From positions 389,763 to 453,762 of the forward strand of contig CAXAMN010001159.1 in assembly GCA_963970005.1 (NCBI GenBank): a stretch of 64,000 nucleotides of DNA. Reading direction: 5' to 3'. Each line of letters begins with the position of its first letter. Position 1 is the first letter of the stretch. This DNA is from Durusdinium trenchii. Lineage: Eukaryota > Sar > Dinophyceae > Suessiales > Symbiodiniaceae. Both the position numbers and the translations under genes were made by a program. Shown piece after piece: positions 59,458-64,000 of the stretch. A model generated the notes under the pieces. It saw only the letters and a list, made by a program, of their open reading frames with translations. It was not told the DNA's origin and ran no database searches.

Positions 59458-59551
59458 TAAGGGCTCCAGTCGTACCTTCTAAGGTGGGACTGGGGTGGGT
59501 TCCGGGTCCAGTCATATCGAACCTAAGGAGGTACGACTGGAGCCCTAGGGA
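59458..59551. repeat. Family B element next to family C
   Basis: GGGCTCCAGTCGTACCTTCT at the left and GGTACGACTGGAGCCCTAGG at the right, directly abutting the family C copy ending at 59457. Confidence 0.55.
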
Positions 59552-59771
59552 AAAGAACGGTTGGTGCATGGTTGACCATGGTTGACCTGACCTCATAGTG
59601 ACTCAATTTTTCGGGTCAAATCCGAGGTAGTATTAGCTTATACGGGTTGTTTGGTCTGTTGTTCTTGTTTTTTTTTTTTTCGGTGCGATTATTGGTATAC
59701 CGCATGAAGCTTTTCAGCACAATGGATCTTCGACGTTTTCTCTTCATCTCCTCACATCTCCCCACATCTAT

Positions 59772-60332
59772 CTATTGCTTCCTACGGCATCGCTGCGACA
59801 CCCTAACCTTCTGGGACTTGCGCCGAGCTCGAAGAAGAAAGTAGGCGCCATAGGCGCCCATCAAAACGAGAAGAAGAACTGAGGCTGTCCACCAGGTGCT
59901 TCTGCTGAACCTCGGCCGCTCTTTCCTTGGTGAGACACTGCTGAATGTACGTGTCTTCTTCAAGCATGAAGCAACATGAAGCACAACAACCCTGATCAAA
60001 CCCCAAACAGGTCGCGGAACCTTCTTGCAGTTGAGATCGTGTTTGTCATCTGCCAAGAGGAAAAACACACACAGGGCAGCCAGCTCAGGTCGCATCAGAG
60101 CTGTCAGAATCTGCCAACGTCCCGGTCCCAACCGGCCCTCCATGCTGTCTCCGGCGGAAGTTGAGGCCACCAGGTCCTGGCAGGGCCCCACTGCGTGTCC
60201 TTCCACCCCCCGATGGCGGAGGTCTGGTGGCGCATCATCGGAGTCTCGAAGCGTCTGGTTTTTACGTCGGTCGGAGGTCGGCACGACGAGGAAATAGACC
60301 CAAACACGACCTCCGCCACCGCCTGGCACCAC
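59772..60332 (-). CDS. Candidate membrane or Cys-rich protein exons
   Basis: One frame is open for 186 codons and ends with a transmembrane-like run (VLLLVLMGAYGAYFLL) and a basic tail RARRKSQK. A second frame over 59.85-60.03 kb reads CLGFDQGCCASCCFMLEEDT and YIQQCLTKERAAEVQQKHLV, which looks more like coding sequence there. The pieces may be separate exons in different phases. The first residues fall in a repeat (60321-60393), so the start is not real. Function unknown. Confidence 0.3.
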   Translation of the reverse strand: MVPGGGGGRVWVYFLVVPTSDRRKNQTLRDSDDAPPDLRHRGVEGHAVGPCQDLVASTSAGDSMEGRLGPGRWQILTALMRPELAALCVFFLLADDKHDLNCKKVPRPVWGLIRVVVLHVASCLKKTRTFSSVSPRKERPRFSRSTWWTASVLLLVLMGAYGAYFLLRARRKSQKVRVSQRCRRKQ

Positions 60333-60393
60333 CCCTGGCCGTTTTGAAGGCAGTCCGGACTGGCAGTCCCAGACACGTCGTGACGTGTCTGGG
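60321..60393. repeat. Family C element with terminal hairpin
   Basis: Ends in a near-perfect palindrome, CCCAGACACGTC and GACGTGTCTGGG (60368-60393). It marks where the 59.77-60.33 kb open frame stops being reliable. Confidence 0.6.
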
Positions 60394-60915
60394 AAAAGAC
60401 CCTTCGTTCCCTTGGCCTTCTTAGCCTTGGGCCCACAACGACCCCGGCGAAATGGTCTTGGGGAAGAATCCCGGTCCTCACCGCACTGGCAGCGGTCGTC
60501 ATTGGAGGTCAGTCCTCACCGCAGAGAGGCAGGAGAAAAACAGCAGGAACAAGGACAGATCTGGATTCTGGATAGATCATGGGTATCAATTGATCTAATC
60601 CAAGCACTGATCCAAGCATCACTGCCACAGATCCCTTAAAGCCCTACATCTCCTGATTCCCTGCCACTCTGAGTCAGGTGGTTCCTGCATGACGTTCCTG
60701 CATGTTCCTTCCCTTTCACCTTCACAAACCGACCGACCAACCGATTCTCCTTCAAAGGCACGGCCGGAGACCCACCATGTCATCGCCGCGGTGTCCCGCG
60801 GTCTGACTGCCGCGAGGCGTGTCCCGTGTGGTGCCTGGTTTCCTCGTGACCCACACGGGTCATGTGACATCCTGTGACGGTCTGGTGTGGTCAGTGTGGT
60901 CCATCTGTTTGGCTT

Positions 60916-60990
60916 CAGGCCATCGCTACTGGGTTGGGAGGCCATTCCTTCGAGTAGCAAAAAAACTACTAGGTTGGATGCCGCTATTAG
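60916..60990. repeat. Family E tandem, diverged
   Basis: GGCCATCGCTACTGGGTTGG, then GGCCATTCCTTCGAGTAGC and a partial unit ACTAGGTTGGATGCCGCTAT. Confidence 0.55.
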
Positions 60991-61070
60991 CGAAGTCTGC
61001 CAACCTAAAGTCTGATGACATCTGGTGACCCTCCCTGTGGCCCTCAAATCTGCCTCTCGATCAGTGCTGC

Positions 61071-61274
61071 TCACTGCTTCATGCTGGACGAGCCGCTCGA
61101 CCCACGGACGCGGCTCGAGTTTCGTCTTGTTCCGAGCTGGTGAGCCCCCCCTCCTCCCTTCACCAAAACATCCAGTGGCGTCGAAACTGAGACGTTTTTG
61201 AGGAGAAGAACGACATCTTCAAACACTTTTTGCAGAATCTGGCGGTATGCAGGGATCAAGTGGTCTTCTTTGTT
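61071..61274 (-). CDS. Candidate terminal exon just downstream of PP2C
   Basis: Follows TGATTTCAG and runs 67 codons in phase 0 to TGA. It reads NKEDHLIPAYRQILQKVFED, VVLLLKNVSVSTPLDVLVKG, then a Gly/Ser/Arg-rich tail. It is on the same strand as PP2C, about 355 bp past the PP2C stop, with a repeat in between. An open frame at 61219-61497 carries a hydrophobic run (FVFLGGSGLLFFLTCMLYTA) that could be its preceding exon. It may be a separate tandem gene. The acceptor is followed by A rather than G. Confidence 0.42.
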   Translation of the reverse strand, partial: NKEDHLIPAYRQILQKVFEDVVLLLKNVSVSTPLDVLVKGGGGAHQLGTRRNSSRVRGSSGSSSMKQ

Positions 61275-61466
61275 CTGAAATCATGTCCATTCTTTGTGCG
61301 GTATACAGCATGCAGGTCAGGAAGAAAAGAAGACCACTTCCCCCCAAAAAAACAAAGTTGATCAAAGTTGCATGCTCCTGCCTCACATCGGCCCACTCCA
61401 ACGCCCACCTGGGGCGTGTTCCGAGCTTCGGCACTGCGTGACGAGTGTCCTTACGTGTCCTCGCCA

Positions 61467-61567
61467 CCTCAGTTCGCACCTCGGAAAATGGGTACAAGAT
61501 GGTACAAGTACATCAAGCTACCATGCTTTTATAGGGCCATGAGTATACTTAAAGTCGGCTCCAGGTC
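61467..61567. repeat. Family A element in the 3' flank of PP2C
   Basis: Both arms are recognisable (CACCTCGGAAAATGGGTACA and ACTTAAAGTCGGCTCCAGG). It lies 62-162 bp past the PP2C stop codon, so it may be transcribed in the 3' UTR. Confidence 0.6.
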
Positions 61568-61628
61568 CACGTGTCGACGTTCGCTCCCAGGTTCGATCCG
61601 TCACTTTTCGGCCGCTTCGGCCATGAGG

Positions 61629-63082
61629 TCACTCGGTGCTGGAGGCACTGGTGGCACTGGTGGCACTCCGGGCATCTTTACGAGCCCTCCAAGCAGATTG
61701 AATGGCTCGCGTGGAACGAACCGCCTGGAGTACCCGCGTGAAACTGGAGAGACTCCTTGAAGTCCCGTTCTCGCGCTCGCCCGGAGCTGCCGTCGGACCC
61801 TTGGAGCTCCTGCGGCCGACGACGATCTCGGAGGCTTGAGCTTCAAAGCCATGATCTCGAAAGAATTCGGCATACTTGCACTGCACCTCCGGAGAGGCTC
61901 CTCTCCATCCTCCCTGCAGCAGCTCCGAGCTCGGACGTCCTTTCACGGGGGCCTTGCCGAAGTGGATGAAGCAAGCGGTGCAATTGTCCTTGCTGCCCTT
62001 GTCGAGGCAACGCTTCAGGAGGTCAATGCACAGCTGTCCTGCATCGATGTCCTCTGACGATTTGGACGGGTGCTCTTCCACAAAGGCTCGCACCTCTTCG
62101 TTCTCCATGACATCGAAGATGCCATCGCAGGCCAGAAGCACCCAATCACCAGCTGAACAGCCCTCAACCACTTGCACTTCTGGCACCGCGGAGACCTTGC
62201 ACTTCGAGGCGTCCAATTCCTTCGGTTTGAAATGAAAGTCACCCAATGCCCTGCTCACGGCTAATGCCCCATCCACTCGCATGGGTCCTCCTCCCAGTGG
62301 TCCCTGAGAGACGCAGCCCCCGGCCGCCTCGATGCGGCGAGTCTCGTCTTCGCGGTTGGGCTTGTGATCCTTCGAGCAGAACAAGGTGCCTTGGCGGCTC
62401 AGCACGGCGCGACTGTCGCCCGCATGGGCGAGCTGCACGGTGAAGCGGTGCGGGGAGTCGGACGTGTCCATGGGGACAAGGATGCAGGCGACCACCGTAC
62501 TGCCACTGCGATCCTCTGGTTCCAGGTGGCTGCGCAGGCGCAGATCCGTGTCAAGGAATGCCTCTTCGAGGATGTTTTGCACTTCCAATTCACTCTTGCC
62601 ACTCAAGGTCCCACTGAAAGCCACCTTCTTCAGCGCTTCTTCCAGAAGCCTTGCACCTCCTGAGGCTGCACTGCTCCCACCGTGGCCATCGAGCACTGCA
62701 AAGACTCCTCCGTGACTCCCCTCGTCGGGGCACAGCAAATGGGCATCTTCGTGAGTCCGCCGCCAGCCTTCAAATTGAAAGCCATTATTATATATTATGA
62801 TAGATCAATATAGATCATATAGCTTATAAAAGTTTATGTTTTGTTTGTTTTGGTTTCATTTCCTTTTGTTTAGAAGTTTAGACTTTTTCGTTCACTGTTC
62901 ATTGTGTTGATTTTCTTTCGATTGTCGCTGTTCCTGACAAAAACCTTCTGGAAACCATTGAGGATGTGCCATCAGCCCGCGCGGGACCCGCCTTGCATCG
63001 TCACTGCTGCAGCGGACCATGAAGAGGAACTGCAATGCTCAATGACCATGGCCGTCACAGGCTCCGACAAGATGGCGCCCAT
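61629..63082 (-). CDS. PP2C (PPM) family Ser/Thr protein phosphatase, complete, two exons
   Basis: Exon 1 (62992-63082) encodes residues 1-30, starting MGAILSEPVT, a typical PP2C N-terminus. A 224-nt intron with a GC donor (62991-62990) and AG acceptor (62769-62768) follows. Exon 2 (61629-62767) completes the Gly codon to give QGWRRTHEDAH. The product is 409 residues. Motifs in order: metal ligands E37/D38; DGHGG at 57-61; SGST at 118-121; AGDSR at 147-151; DHKP at 164-167; ALAVSRALGD at 198-207; CDGIFD with metal ligand D245; DN with D291. All active-site acidic residues of the family are present, so an Mn/Mg-dependent phosphatase is expected. Residues about 303-409 are an added tail with an IQ-like stretch (386-397) and a Ser-Ala-Thr repeat before the stop. 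Start chosen because it gives the family N-terminus; the frame and length (about 380 in animal PPM1A) agree. Confidence 0.93.
62768..62991 (-). other. GC-AG intron in the PP2C gene
   Basis: The 224-nt intron begins GCGGGT after CAAG and ends TTGAAG before GCTGG. It interrupts the Gly codon of the conserved QGWR motif in phase 1, so the splice sites are fixed by the protein family. A stop codon (TAA at about 62788) lies in frame inside it. Confidence 0.85.
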
Positions 63083-63162
63083 GACGGGCCGCGAAGCCGA
63101 TCCTCGACTCGGTCTCCGAACCACGCCACGCCCCTACCGGTCAACGGCCACCGATTTTCTGT

Positions 63163-63164
63163 CT
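63163..63164 (-). promoter_or_regulatory. Possible spliced-leader acceptor upstream of PP2C
   Basis: An AG after TGTTTC lies 81 nt upstream of the PP2C ATG. Dinoflagellate mRNAs receive a spliced leader in trans at such acceptors. The assignment is positional only; no promoter motif was recognised further upstream. Confidence 0.25.
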
Positions 63165-64000
63165 GAAACACCGCGCGGTTCCGCGCAGTGAAGGCAGTTA
63201 CTTGAGCCGATGTGGTGAGGAAGCGAAATGCAAATCAGTCTGGCAAGTTTGTTCTTTTTGGGGGGGAGCATCTTAAAATGACACTCTTAATGACCTTTAG
63301 CGCAGGACTCCTGCCTCTTTGTGGGTCTGTGTTTTTTGGGGGGGGCAGCGGTTTGTCGTAGAAGGCATCGGTAAAGCAAGCGATGCAGCACTATAGATTT
63401 GATGTTGATTAAAGTGTTGATGAATTCTCATATCAAAGTCATGTTACATGTTCTGAAAAGCTTCGAATCTCACAGTAAGCACTGGCCCTACAAGTCCAGT
63501 CTGACCCAGTAACACCTCGTCTTTTGCCTCGTTAAGTATTGCTTTTGTATGACCATCCCCACTAAACATGAGGTCAAACTGACTTGTAGAGTGGACCAGT
63601 CCTTTTCAGAGTGACTGGAAAACATCGCACGCACGCTTCGCTTCGCGCCGTTCGACCTCCGTGTTGAGGTCCGAGGTTCCTCGAGTCGGCTTTGACACGG
63701 TATGGGAGGGTGTGTGAATGTCTTCGACTCGTTTTTTGATTTGGACCGCTTTGCAAGTGCTGCGGAGACAGCATGCGCAAACATGATATCTCACCATTCT
63801 CCACCGTGACCGGCGGTTGGGTTACGGGCGGTTCCGCTTCGGGGTCGACGGCGGTGTTCAACGAGAATTCTCCCTTGCCGAGCAGAAGAACGCAATAACA
63901 ATAAGAAAAAGCGAGCTATATACTCTTGATTCCTAACCCCCCCAAACAAAGCTATACACATAAATAAAGCCTCTTCACGACATGCAGAGTCGGACCTTAA
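63165..64000. other. Upstream flank of PP2C; nothing recognised
   Basis: Contains short G runs (63258, 63334) and small open frames at 63488-63861 without start context or domain. No TATA-like promoter was identified, as expected for dinoflagellates. Confidence 0.35.

Overview
The window looks like nuclear DNA of a dinoflagellate, most likely a Symbiodiniaceae-type alga. Evidence read from the sequence: very low gene density; short exons separated by long non-coding stretches; splice donors that are GT, GC or GA; acceptors in the best-supported genes that are all AG followed by G (the known dinoflagellate pattern); and many families of ~50-120 bp palindromic repeats plus a 21-bp tandem repeat whose translation reads MASNLIAMASN, which I remember from Symbiodinium gene models. 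No bacterial, organellar, rRNA or tRNA features were found.

Three genes can be identified, all on the minus strand. (1) 10.96-11.87 kb: a very divergent histone H3-fold protein in two exons, joined by a GA-AG intron. (2) 47.3-50.8 kb: a SET-domain methyltransferase-like protein of the SMYD/SET5 kind in at least five exons, without a visible MYND finger. (3) 61.6-63.1 kb: a complete two-exon PP2C (PPM) protein phosphatase with a GC-AG intron and an extra C-terminal tail. A fourth minus-strand gene of unknown function lies at 40.9-42.6 kb.

Candidate exons of unknown function, supported by codon use, open frame and splice signals only, lie at about 8.4, 12.9, 17.0, 20.7, 23.1, 30.3, 31.5, 34.5-36.9, 39.5, 40.5, 45.4, 52.1, 53.5, 58.1, 58.5, 59.8 and 61.1 kb. 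The cluster at 34.5-36.9 kb may be one plus-strand gene with a Cys-rich segment. In GC-rich stretches the opposite strand often looks coding as well, so these calls are modest.

Between these lie eight repeat families (named A-H here). Several are palindromes with terminal inverted repeats and look like MITEs; one copy (14.25-14.35 kb) has perfect 26-bp arms. The first 3.6 kb is a decayed tandem repeat. The recognisable genes belong to chromatin (H3-like, SET) and signalling (PP2C); nothing in the sequence ties them into one pathway.
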